NCBI GenBank assembly: GCA_038030265.1
Contig: CM075942.1
Location: 50,744,751 to 50,808,750, forward strand
Reading direction: 5' to 3'
Length of the DNA: 64,000 nucleotides
Source: Corythucha ciliata
Lineage: Eukaryota; Arthropoda; Insecta; Hemiptera; Tingidae
The translations under genes were made by a program, and so were the position numbers. Numbering within the stretch: position 1 is the first letter of the stretch; every line of letters starts with the position of its first letter. Of the stretch, positions 1-11,300 are shown piece by piece. The notes below the pieces were generated by a model that saw only the letters and a list, made by a program, of their open reading frames with translations, did not search any database and was not told where the DNA came from.

Positions 1-2227
1 GATGAAGCCGTCGCCTCAGAATCCAGCGCCCGATCAAACAAACACAAATCCTCGCAAGAGAGCGGAGAGAGCTATCACGGAAACGCTGCCGCTCAGGCTC
101 CATCGACGCCTGACAACCAGCACCGTCAACAACAATTCCTGAAACAAGCTCAACAGGGCATTCAAGGTTGTTTTTTGTTTATTTAATTACCAAGGTCGCC
201 AGTTATTTCATTGTTGATTTCAACTTCCAGACGCTTCCGCTCGCATGGTTGACGCTTCGATTAAATTCGAAGGACAACACGAAGCTCAATACGTGGCCAC
301 CGCTGCTTTCGCCTCGAGTCGCACTTCCGACAAATCGCGACTCTTGTTTTTCTACAGCAAGAGCCCGGCTAGGAAGACGAGCGATAGCAAGGAATTCCAG
401 GTATAACCACCCCTGCCATATCCACACTGTTTCAGGCGGCTAACAAAACTTGTTACAGCTCGCTGTCGACGTGAACGCTAGGATCCCGGATGTCCCTATG
501 ATGAACTTCCAGAAAGCTCTACACGCTGATCCAGCGTCTTACATTGACGCTGAATTCAATTTTGGCGAGAAAGTTTCTTCTGGAGCTCAAGTCTCCATCC
601 AGGTAGGCATTTGTTACAAGCAGAAATCACCGGGTAATTAACTTTAAAGAACATTCCATTCAGGCCAAACTCAAGCAAAGTGAAGAGCGCCGTGAGTACG
701 TTCGCCGCCATCCGATGTCCGCTCTGTGCGAAAAACAAATGCAAGAAGGCAACGTCGTCCTGCCCGCTTGCCGTAATGCCACCCTTCAGGCCAACTTCAT
801 GGACCAGTACAGAATCGCCGTCAACTACAAGAACGTTCCTCAGAACTTGAAGAACGCCACCTACAAGGCGTACATGTTGGCTCGCTACCTTGCCAACTAC
901 TACGTCGACGAAAATTTTGTCAGCCCCAGCCAACAGCCCGGTAAACTTCAAATCAACGTCAACTTTGCCCGCGACTTGAAAGCTGTTAACGTCTCTCTTG
1001 ATGGTTCATCCTTTGACGCTGACTTTTACAACATTCCCGTCAGTGCTTTGGCTCGGCCATTCGTTGTCGCACATCCTGAGTTGAACGTCGCCCAGGCTGC
1101 GGCTGAATACGCTTTCAACGGCCAATTCTACCGTGAGTGGTTGCCTTTTTTTCAATTAATTTGTTTAATTTATGACTAATTTGTTGTTTTTTTTTATAGC
1201 GACTTGCGTTGTTGATAAGAATCAAGCCAACACGTTCGATAACCGAACTTACCCAATCAACCTCGGTAAATGCTGGCACGTTATGGCTCACTCGCAACCT
1301 AAACAGAACTACGACTCAAGCTCGGCTTCCTCGAGCAACTCTGACGACTCTCAGTACTTCAGCGTTCTCATCCGTGAAACCGGATCGAACCAGAAAGAGC
1401 TCATGATCATCCTCAACGAGGAACTCATCGAAGTTATGCCCATTTCTGGACAACCCGTCGGGCTAGTTAAAGTCAACGGTCGCAAAGCCGAATTCTCCGT
1501 CGACTCTCAGGCTAAATTCGAGGACAAATCTGGCTACACCTTCATGATCGTCAACTCCCTCCCCGACGGTACCGTCCGTCTCTGGTCACCGATGACCAAC
1601 ATTGAAATCATGTACGACGGCATTCGCGTTCAACTCATCGTCAGCCAAGGATTCCGCGGCCAACTCCGTGGTCTGTGCGGCACCTTCGACGGCCAGAAAG
1701 CCGACGACTTTATGACTCCTCAAAACTGCATTCTCAGAAATCCGTTCGAATTCGCCGCCACCTACGCCATTGTTGACGGTTCATGTCAAGGCCCCGCCAA
1801 AGAACTCCGTCACCGTGCTCAGAGCGCCCCCTGCATGCAGAAAACCGTCATGTACGGCGATGTGATAAGCGAAGAACAAGCGGGCCGACCACGTGCCGCT
1901 AGGAAACAACACGCTGGCGAATCCAACCGCCCTCACGGACAGAGATCTCAAGCGTACACCAGCGGTTCAGCTATGGCTCCTCGCACTAAAATCATCGAAG
2001 AGAACGGCAAGACGTGTTTCAGTTTGCAACCGCAGATGGCCTGCCGCCAGGGTTACAAAGAGGAGAAGAAAATAGAGAAATCCGTCGAATTCCACTGCGT
2101 GTCCGAAGAGCAGACAGCTAAAAAGTGGATCGACTTGATCAAAAAGGGAGCCAACCCCAACTTCACTCAGAAGGGAGCCAACTACCAAGTGACCATCAGA
2201 GTCCCTGAGGAATGCACCCGCGCTTAA
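1..2227 (+). CDS. Vg: Vitellogenin, C-terminal part (5' end lies outside the window)
   Basis: Egg-yolk precursor, a secreted large lipid transfer protein family member taken up by oocytes. Five exons join in one frame: 1-166, 231-400, 459-602, 664-1132 and 1200-2227, giving 658 codons and a TAA stop; all internal introns are GT-AG and under 70 bases. The first exon encodes a Ser/Gln/His-rich linker. Exon 4 carries the conserved block with CRNATLQANFMDQY and the Asn-rich NATYKAY segment. Exon 5 starts at PTCVVDKN and contains a von Willebrand factor D domain with the motif GLCGTFDGQ, the usual Cys-rich order and an end at EECTRA. A short serine run (SSSASSSNSDD) interrupts the vWD domain. The N-terminal lipid-binding half is not in the window. 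Identity is from family knowledge; the exon joins are from frame and splice signals. Very confident. Confidence 0.93.
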
Positions 2228-2282
2228 ACCTTGAACTGGATCGAATTGGCTTCGAATCGTTGTAGATATCTTTGTACATAGC

Positions 2283-2288
2283 AATAAA
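2283..2288 (+). terminator. Vitellogenin poly(A) signal
   Basis: AATAAA lies 55 bases after the vitellogenin stop codon, in an AT-rich context. The spacing fits a very short 3' UTR. Confidence 0.75.
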
Positions 2289-4377
2289 AGCTTATTTTCA
2301 AACTGAAATCACCTTCTCACTCGATATTTTTCTCCGACCAAAAAGGGAAGGGGGGCTTCTCTAACTCAAGCTCCCGGTGAGCAATTTCACAAATTCCAGA
2401 ATCTGAATAAATAAAAAAAAAAGTATATTTATAGTCTCCGACCTCTCATAAAAAAGCCTTTGCTCCGCGTCTCAACAGCCCTGGTAACATACTCTTATAA
2501 GCAAGAATAGCACAACTTTAGTTTCACTTGAGCAACTAACAATGCCATTCTGTTATTTATTGCGTCAATCTACGCGTAAAAATTTACATTATTTGAACAA
2601 TACAAAATTCCGTTGGCTTAAGAAGGTATGACCTTAAGATTAAAAGGAAACCAAAAGATTTCAAGTTATTACAAACACAGAAGTTGTTCCACACTTTGAG
2701 AACAAACAAACGAGTGAGCCGAACTGCTGCAAGCACCGTGAACTCATAAACGACATTTCTCAGGCCGTGTACACACAACTTAGGAGCCCGTGCAATCGCA
2801 CAAGGAACGCTTATTTCACAGCCCAAAATAAAGGGACGATCCATATAAAAACACTTGGTCGATAAACTATTATCATCACGTTAACTTTGGTTGATTTCTT
2901 GGAGCGAAATATACTAAAATTTAATTATGAAATAAAACAATGATGAATTTACCCATTTTTTGATCGTAGTTATGTACGATATACATATTATCTCTCTCTC
3001 CCTCTCTTTAAATAAGAGCCGGCTTAGGTAGAAGTTCGGAGTGAGGGTAGCAGCCGAGAAGCATGGCGGCCATCCAACGAAGTTGATCCTCGCGAGAAAT
3101 TCCAGCAAGAGTCCAACCAAAAAATGGGGACTCTTTGGTTCTGAAAGTATAAAAAGGAAAAGAGATCATAATCTGGGGAAATTGTGAGTGTCTCAGAGGG
3201 GCCTCATAAGATTCTGCAAGCCACAGGAGGACTTGATCGTGACCTGCCGGGTGCGCCGGGAAGAGAAAGATGAGGGAGTGAAACCTAGACGGTGAAAGGA
3301 GAGCAGGTCTCCGGTGATGGGTGATGGAGAAGCCTAGTCTATGGGGAGGGGGTGATGTGATTCAGCTCCTGAAGATCTTCATCTCCATACCAAGGGAAAA
3401 TCAGTGGAGAGGGGTTGACCACTACGCTCGCTAGACACAGTTAGGCACCTACGCCTTGCCACCACCGCATTTCCCAGCAATGGCTGATTTCTTGAGTTTA
3501 GTCAACAACTAAACATCACAGAAAAGGTCGTTTTTGCCTTAATAACTGGTTAAAATCCTCTAGAAAAACATAAATTTATCCTCCATTGAGGTCATTGACC
3601 CTTAATTTTACTCCATGAACTAGATACCTGAACAGCCTGATTGTCATATTTGCCTCAGAAATAGAACGATCGGAAACGAAATCCGATGGAGCTCAATAAA
3701 CAGTGTCCTCTACCGGAAAACTTGCATTCAGGCTTCCCAAATCCATTTGAAACAAAAATTGACACAAGATTTTTCCCTCAGGAAACCGGCTTTTGTCAGC
3801 GAGCCTGCCTACCAAACCCGAAAATCGCATGTTTCAGTGAAAACTAACCATTTTTCTATGGGAAACTGATTATTAGACAACGCAACAGGTAATTTACCAC
3901 GGAATTCGATTTATCGGCCAAATATCCGGTAATTTGTCCCAGGGAGTTTTCTTTAATTTTATAACTTGAAGTTTAGGCCACACACTGGTTGTACGCACAC
4001 CGGGAAAAGTCAAGTCTTTTTTCGTTTAGAACTCGTCAATAAGTCAATGAACGGTCTAATTCAACAATAAATGGGCAATGGGACTCCGTGTAACCAAGGG
4101 CGTAGTCAGCGCTTGATCTGTGAGAAGATGACACATTGCGGACTTACATTCAGAGAGAAATCCATAGCAAGAGAACTGGTAGTCCATCAACTTATAACTC
4201 AGCGCTGGAAATCATCAATTCATCCCCTGAAACAAAATTTGCTCAGAAAAGGTCGTTATGCGCCAAAAACTAGAATCTCTGCTGCGAAACTGTCGTTGTA
4301 GCCTTCTATTTCGGATTTTCTGTCCACAAATATCTTAAATTCACACGCACTTCACCATATAACTCCCTATTTCAACT

Positions 4378-4393
4378 TGTGACGATCGTCACA
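4378..4393. repeat. Perfect 16-bp palindrome
   Basis: TGTGACGATCGTCACA reads the same on both strands. It is isolated in intergenic DNA. It may be a dimeric binding site or chance; nothing nearby decides. Confidence 0.5.
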
Positions 4394-4710
4394 GCGCGTC
4401 CGAACAAAAGGAGATTCGTTCGACCGTTGTCTTCGAGAGGAAGACGTTTGGGCAATTGTCGTTGTAGAAAATTGTCTTCATTCGAAGAAGTTAATTTGTT
4501 TTAAAATAATACAGTAGTAGTAGTAGTAGAGGTAGTTTTATTTTTTCTTCAAGAAAAGGAAGACCGTGCGAACTAACCCTGCCCTCCCTCACCATCATCC
4601 TGGGAAAGCTTGAAGGAAAGCTGAGTGAGTTTTGTTTTGATTTTTTCTCCCCCAATGCACTATTTTAACTAAATGACAGCTTGGATTTCAAAAGTAATAA
4701 AAAATATATT

Positions 4711-5019
4711 TCAATCCACCCTTTTTCTCTTGGAAGAGCCTGACAGAAGACGCTTCTTCTTGACACTTGTAACGTCGTCTATAAGAAATGTCGAAACGGC
4801 TTCCGTGTCGCCTTCTATATCCATGGGGTCTTCTACGTCTACAAATTCGAAATCCACGAGTGGGTCTGGTCGATTCTCACATGACTCGCCACTGCAATTA
4901 ATGCAAAGCGTAGAACACTTGAGGCTGGTTTTTCTGCACCCACATGCGTTGGTACAACCCTTCTTCCAGGCGCAGGAAACCATCTTCAAGAGTAGGGAGA
5001 GAGCAGGATCATTAGACAT
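4711..5019 (-). CDS. Cysteine-rich (CXC-like) ORF, probable transposon-derived fragment
   Basis: A 102-codon ORF whose first half has a tight cysteine cluster, KKGCTNACGCRK followed by further Cys at short spacing and CSGESCENR. The second half is acidic and the tail is basic (KKKRLLSGSSKRKR). Clusters of this kind are common at the C-terminus of uncharacterised arthropod mobile-element ORFs, so I read it as the end of a longer ORF whose upstream part is missing or decayed. No introns, promoter or conserved neighbour argue for a host gene. The overlapping ORF on the other strand is its shadow. Function unknown; moderate confidence that it was once coding, low that it is now a gene. Confidence 0.45.
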   Translation of the reverse strand: MSNDPALSLLLKMVSCAWKKGCTNACGCRKTSLKCSTLCINCSGESCENRPDPLVDFEFVDVEDPMDIEGDTEAVSTFLIDDVTSVKKKRLLSGSSKRKRVD

Positions 5020-5093
5020 CTTTTTTCGGAATGAGTCCTTGCAGTGATTGGACTCATCCCAATTTCAATGGGCTCTTCTCGTTTCCTATAAAG

Positions 5094-6032
5094 CAGTGGT
5101 TTTCAATTTTTTGCGGCTCGCGACCCTAAAGTCTGCTATAATTTCTTCGCGACCCATGTGCATAATATACAATTTAGGTGTGGGGGGGGGGGCATTTGTG
5201 TTTTCAGTGACTATACACGTTACTGTGAAAGTCCGAATCCTATACTGAAAGCCCAAACACAACGGTGACTGTCACAGCAGAGAAAATAATAGCTCTCGAA
5301 AGCCGGGGAAATTTGGGCTTTCAGGGGTAGATGTTATTTTTTTATCATCTATCGAAAAAAGTATGTTGTTCTACATAAAAGAATGTGTAAATGCCAATAA
5401 ATAATAATAATAATAATAATATAAATATTATGGGTATACACCGAAATCAACACTATTTAGATATTCAACTTATGGGCGACACTTGAACGCTGTATGGAAT
5501 TTACTGGGCTTTCAATTTGTGTACACTATATGTAATTGGTTCAGCGTGATCTCTCTCAGATGATCGAAAATACGTATCGGAGGCGTATCGAGAGCAGTGC
5601 ATAAAGATATGCTGCAAGTCTTTCAGCATGTGGCAGGCTCCATAAAAGCCGTCGCGTCGGGCCTTGCCGTTTTATTAAGATATACGTCACAAATTCTGTG
5701 ATTATATCTCACGATTATACGACACATTAGTCCCTCAGACCAAATTAGATGTTCGAAAGTAGGGTACCTGGGGATTTTAGGATTGACTTTCCCGTCTCGA
5801 TTTGACATTTTGCCTGAGAGCACTGTTTCACGCTCTGAAATTTGAAATGGGTGAATGAAATAATAAACTAGAAGACTATGCAGCCTTGGATGAAAAAAAG
5901 AAAGTAACGGTAGCAAAACATAAAATAGTGGGGAGGGCACGGCCCTTTAGGACAAAATTAGGGGGCGCCACCCAAGTGTGGATAACGAACATTGACCCAG
6001 CCAGCCCGCCACCCATTGGTTGAAAACCACTA
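5094..6032. mobile_element. hAT-like non-autonomous DNA transposon
   Basis: The left end reads CAGTGGTTTTCAA, followed by a subterminal GCGGCTCGCGACC; the right end reads TTGAAAACCACTA, an inverted match to the left end over 12 bases. CAGnGGTTCTCAA-type ends with a following GCGACC are typical of hAT superfamily elements. The interior of about 0.9 kb has no transposase ORF. The flanking octamers do not form a clean 8-bp duplication, so the exact ends are approximate. Confidence 0.55.
5400..5425. repeat. (AAT)n microsatellite
   Basis: About eight AAT/ATA triplets in a row, inside the hAT-like element. Confidence 0.8.
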
Positions 6033-7200
6033 TCAAAACATTGGGGATAACAAGACGTTTGCCCTCATTTTTGAAGATTCAGTCTAGTCTAGCAAAATAG
6101 TTAGTACTATCATGATCATTAAAGATTTCTACAATGTCACAGCTAACGAAAACGAAGAACCATGGACAGCATTTCGGACTGTTGACTAATTTGCCTAAAT
6201 TAGACGAGCTGTATCTTGGAAACGATAATACATTTAGAACCCGCTTTAGGCTGGTATTCTCAGAAATTTTCTCATTTTTGAAAAGTTACTTCGAAGCCAC
6301 AACCGAAAAATGGCTAGTTTAGCGTGAAAGAGACAAAATTCCCAAAAAGTCCCACATTTTTGTGGTTTTTCGAGAATTCCAGGATTATCCCGATGTCTTT
6401 CGAGGTCAACAATTTGAACTCGTCATACCTGCACGGCTGCACAACATGAAAAAAATATCGTCTACCCTAATTATTGCAACCTGATCCCCCTTTTTAGTTC
6501 TTAGTTTACTGGACTATCTAGGCCTGCGAGCGTTTACTTCTCTAAAGTCTGTCGACTTAGTAATGGACTCTCGCCCGTCCTTAAGTTTTGTGGAATGAGC
6601 TTTCCCTTTGCCCCTTCTACTAAAAATAAAACACCGGGCTGAGGAGTTAAGCCGTGGTGGTGAAATCCACCATTAGAATATTACCCTTCCGGATAATTCT
6701 AAAGTGAAATTATTACATGTATTTCCAAATAGTAGAAATTCGTCCAGGAGTTAATGGACTGCAGTTCAAAAAACAGCAGATTGTGCCCCGAAAATGCCGT
6801 AATCTCCACAAAACAGGAAACTCTGACTTAAATATGTATATTATTCTGTTATTATTATTATATTGTTCTGTTAACGCCAGTAATTGCCTAGAGAATAAAG
6901 TGTGGTCAACAGACGGCGGCACCGCTTCGAATGAGACGGCCGTTCATGACGGTGATGAACTGTTCATCAACGGTTTTTGACGGTGATGGTGAACGTTTTT
7001 TGTTTACAATGAGCGTTAAAACTTCCTGGGCGCTAGACGGTGACGAAATCGTAAATAATACTATCCGAAAACGACTCTATTCTGATGTTAGAAGAAAATA
7101 TTACCAAATAGTTGGAACTACGAGGAAAAAAACGTTCATCATCACCGTCGCGATGAAAGCGGTGCTCTATAGGCAACTATGGTTTGATTTACAAAAGAAA
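6033..7200. other. Intergenic sequence without recognisable genes
   Basis: Only short ORFs with no family resemblance. AT-rich, with a TTA/ATT-rich patch near 6840-6860. Nothing else is supported. Confidence 0.5.
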
Positions 7201-7229
7201 TTTTCTACAGTAATAATGCGGTACCGCTT

Positions 7230-7910
7230 TTTTTTTTTTAAACCGAAGCTTAAGGGACATGGCACCCTAGGGCATTTTGGCCGGGCTATTCGCTATTGTC
7301 AATTCTTCGAAGAACTCATACACCGCGTTTAGCTCAAGTTGAAACGCTGAAAGAAAAAGAAAAAAGAATGGCTCTAAAAATACCCCACTGAGCGAACAAA
7401 CGATTTTTTCGAATGGACACAATTTAAAATTGGACGAAACTGCGTTCATTTTGGCTACTGTCTGCAAAAGATTGGTGCTGCTCCTGGATACGGGCCAAAG
7501 CGGCAACAAAACGCCGGGATTAGGGAGATCTCGATCAGTTTACCGTTTTTTTTTTTTATCTCAGGATCGTTTTTACCCCAAGACTCGCAGTTTGGTTTTC
7601 AAATTTTCGACTTTTTTACGATTGGGGGAAAAAATTAAATTATTCGTGATAATCAACTGAGGAATGCAATGACGAGCCCCGGCAGACGCACCCAAGAGGA
7701 CGTCAGCCCCCTCCCCCTGAAAAAAGGCGAAAATAAGCGTTTCACAATGTTGTTTTCGGTCGATTTTCTCGACGGCTCCGGAGCAAGTCAGTGACGTTCC
7801 CCAGCGTCGATGGTCTTCCTTGGGCATCAGCACAATCGATAGTGTGGCCACCGTCCGCGGGAATATTTTTCCACCCCTAAAAACGAGCCAAGAACGCCAG
7901 ACTGTCACGG
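7230..7910. repeat. Dispersed repeat family B, degenerate copy
   Basis: Shares phrases such as AAAACGCCGGGATTA and CACCGTCCGCGGGAATATTT with segments near 13230-13400, 35430-36780, 38255-38300 and 42840-43700. Copies are heavily diverged. It gives rise to a spurious reverse-strand ORF. Confidence 0.5.
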
Positions 7911-8029
7911 ACGGCCGTTTGTCTTTCCGCCGAAGTTGAATCAAGACGAAAAACTGGCGCAGACTCCCGTGGAACCAACCCGATGAAATTGACCGTTTGA
8001 AAAGAATATAACAGGTAAAATACTTTCTT

Positions 8030-8350
8030 GGAGAATGGAACACGCGAAATTGAGGTTTTGGGCGAGACAAACCCGCGACATTGATTTATGAAAGAGCCAA
8101 ATACGCCGTATTCGATTTTACAAATAGGCAGGCCTGAGAAATTGGTTTCTTGAAGCTAGAAATTCCTCAAAATCATTTTTGATTCATCAAACCGGCAAAA
8201 TTCACTTTTCAAAAAGTTTAACTCATTTAAAGCTCCAATTCCGTGAAATGGTTTCATTCAAAGCCAAATACGCGAAAATTGTTTTTCCGAGAGCTAAAAT
8301 CTCGAAATTTGGTTTTGAACGAACCGCAAACATTGTTATTTTTGGATGAA
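8030..8350 (-). repeat. Degenerate approximately 30-bp repeat (family A), reverse orientation
   Basis: Runs of units like GCCAAA..CGCGAAATTGGTTTTT, diverged from one another. The same unit recurs about ten times in the window in both orientations. The array abuts the uncertain 3' end of the RhoGAP gene. Confidence 0.6.
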
Positions 8351-11300
8351 TCAACACCGCGAAATTTCACCGTCGCCTCGGGACTTCCTCTTTTCTGTTT
8401 CGACCCGTGAAGGTCCTTCATGCTTGCTGAAGAAGTGTGCCGCAAAACTACTGACCACGCTCAGAATCTGCCAATGAGATATCGGGCATTTTCGGGATTA
8501 TTCCGGTGAAAAACTTAATTTTTGACCGACTTTCCGCAGTTTTAATGGGGCTTGCTTCTTCCCTTTTAGCTCCAATATTGTCATACTGTATTTGAGCGAA
8601 AATATCCTCGAGAACCCTAATTCTCCCCGGGTAAAATACGTCTTGGACTTCCCTCCCTCCAACATAAGCAACGGATTACGACTCACCGTTTTACTGGCTC
8701 ATTTTTACGGATGAATGTGATAGCCCATCTACAATAAAAAATCATTTTGAAAAATACATAAACAAACACCTCCACTCCACCCCTTGACTTGTTTTACCTA
8801 GTCTGAGGATTCCGTTTGTGCTCATGACCGATGTACCAGACAATATCCTCGATGTTCCATTCCGCGAGTTTTACGGAGCACTATCATTAGAAGGTCGAAG
8901 TTACAAAATTCGCTTTGTAATTTCAAGTTATGACGTGAGTGTAACTCACCGATTTATCCTTGTAGTAACTAAGCTTGGCTTGACTAAACTCAAACACGTA
9001 AGACTTGAACGATTTCGACTTGGGATCGGCGAATTTCAACTCTCCGCACATGGTAATAGGAGGTTTGGCCTGTACAACGGCGAATTAATGGATGGTCAGG
9101 CTGTGTGAGTGGGGGGGGGGGTCACTCACCAAAGGCATTATCTCCCTGTAAACAGTGTTGGGAGACAAAAGAAAATAATTGTCTTTGCAGTCAGCCGAAT
9201 CCCAATAGACCCAACGCAGGGCGACATCGAGCACCTTTTCCGTGTGATGTAAAGGCCTCGACAGTGCACCGTTGAGAACCATTTCGTGGAGGCACAGCTC
9301 GTGAGCTCCGTACTCTGTTTTATTGGCGAGCGAAGAGCAGATTTCGAACGCTTCCATGCTGGGGCTTACCTTAAAAAAAAACAGATTCCATTTTATATAT
9401 ATAAAAGAACGGAACGGAATAGAGCCGGACGGAATTTTACCACGACTGTTACGCTTTCACCACGTACGGATCCGATAAAAACGGATATTTTGAAATCACC
9501 CGACGGCTGCTTTGATGCGATGACATTCGTGGGTGAAGTGTGAACTTTTTCCAGCACCTCCAGAATCCTTTTCTCGCGGTCCATTTCCTCGCCGTCGACA
9601 AGAAACACCGCCTTGTAGTGAGTTATCAGGTGAATGATGGCGTCGCATTTTTTCTTGGACCACTCCAAACCTTTTTTGTCCTGCAAATAAAAAAACATAT
9701 AGACGTTATGTTTGATGACCTGGACGCTTAAGTCAAAAACTTACGCGTTCCATCGCTTGACTAATTAAGACGAAGCTCTGTTTATTTCAACCAAAAGTCA
9801 ACGTTTATTTTTAAAGGGACTCACCTCTTCAGTCATTAAGTTTGGAGCCCACATGGCCGATAGGTTTTCGACCGTCATCTTATTTTTCTCCGACTGTTGA
9901 GAAACGAAGTGAAGATGACCGAATAGTCTTCGGGCGGTAACATAATTGATGGGAGGCAGTTTTTCTAGGAGAGATCTGTACATTTCGACCCTTTCAGCCA
10001 CTGTGCACTTTGCGTCTGCAAGGAAAATAAGCACTCGATATGAAAAAAAAAAAAAAAAGAATCGAAATAATGAATTACGGCTTGCATTGCAGAAGTATTT
10101 CGTTAACGAAGCAGTAAGAAGTCGGTCAGGTAGTTCTCTGAAGAACCTTTTTAAAACTGTAGACACGTCAAACTCCGTGAAGTCTTGACGGCTCAATTGA
10201 ACTGACCAAGCGTCGGCACGGAAAAGCGACATCAATTTTATAACGTTCGAATTCGAGCCACTTCGTCGATAGATCCCTTCCGACATGCTTCCGTGAGCGT
10301 AAATAAAATTGATGCACTTGTCGACTATGACTGGGACGTTATCCTTGGTGAGCTGCTGATCGCACAGATCTGGGCCGCACTCCATGGAGGCCATTTTAAT
10401 GGACTGTGACCAAGTTTTCGTCTCACGGATCATGTCCATTTGAAGGTAGAGCACTCGGTCCAAAGCGTGAATCTGGACGTATGGACCCGCCTCGCTGGAT
10501 AGAGAGCAGTTACCATCGTCCGAGTGTAGGGCTGTGAAGTGAAACGATTAGGGGGGGGGGAGGGTGCATAAGTCACCAGTTGAATGACGCTCGCCACTTA
10601 CCTATAAGGCGTACTTTCCTCAAATCAATTTCTTTCGGTTTTTCCTTCATCTGACAGTAGTACAGTACCCTTTTCACCATAAGAAGCCAAGCCCCGGTCC
10701 ACTCACCACTAATGCCTTCCTATGAAACAAGCCACCCTTCTAATCCTGAACTTGTACCGCGGGTCGGGAGCTTTTACCTTGATGAAACACTGTCCCGCCT
10801 TGGAATAATCGGCGGTTAATTTCGACGGGAAAACATTCGTCAAACTCTCCAGAATTTTTCGCATCCACATTCTCGTATCCGCCGACGAATTTGTGCCGAA
10901 CAGGATGGGTCGCCCACGGCCATTGATGCTCATTTCCCAACAGAAAATGTTGTCTCCATTGCTGTAAATAATAATAAAAAATGCTCGATCAAAGAACCTC
11001 GAGGTTCGTCGTATTTTTCCTACCTCGACTTGACATGTGGAACACTCTGGAGACTGAGAATCATTTCCAACAGAATAGTCTCCTTATTCGACGAGTTTTT
11101 ATCAGCCGACAACACTAGTTTGCCCTCGGATATTTGACACCATTTTTGAGAAAAGTCCTTGTGTTTGTCACCACTTGAAATCGATCGAAGTAACAGGCCT
11201 GAATGTGGAACTTGCGACGCCACCGGAGGCTTATAGATAGAAACGGACGTTTGAAGCGAATCTTTAGCTTTTGAATTCTTTCTGGACAGCGTTGAACTTT

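Larger units (their letters stand above)
2300..5093. other. Intergenic sequence downstream of vitellogenin
   Basis: No exon series that I can support. It holds a (CT)n-rich patch near 2991-3007, scattered short ORFs without family resemblance, a perfect 16-bp palindrome at 4378-4393, an AGT triplet run near 4510-4533 and one cysteine-rich ORF described separately. Confidence 0.5.

Noticed and set aside
4673..5047. 124-codon plus-strand ORF
   Set aside because: It is antisense to the cysteine-rich ORF, which has the more protein-like composition.
7573..8070. 165-codon minus-strand ORF with an EDHRRW phrase recalling the end of a PH domain
   Set aside because: The stretch is a copy of dispersed repeat family B, and no phase-consistent splice links it to the RhoGAP exons.
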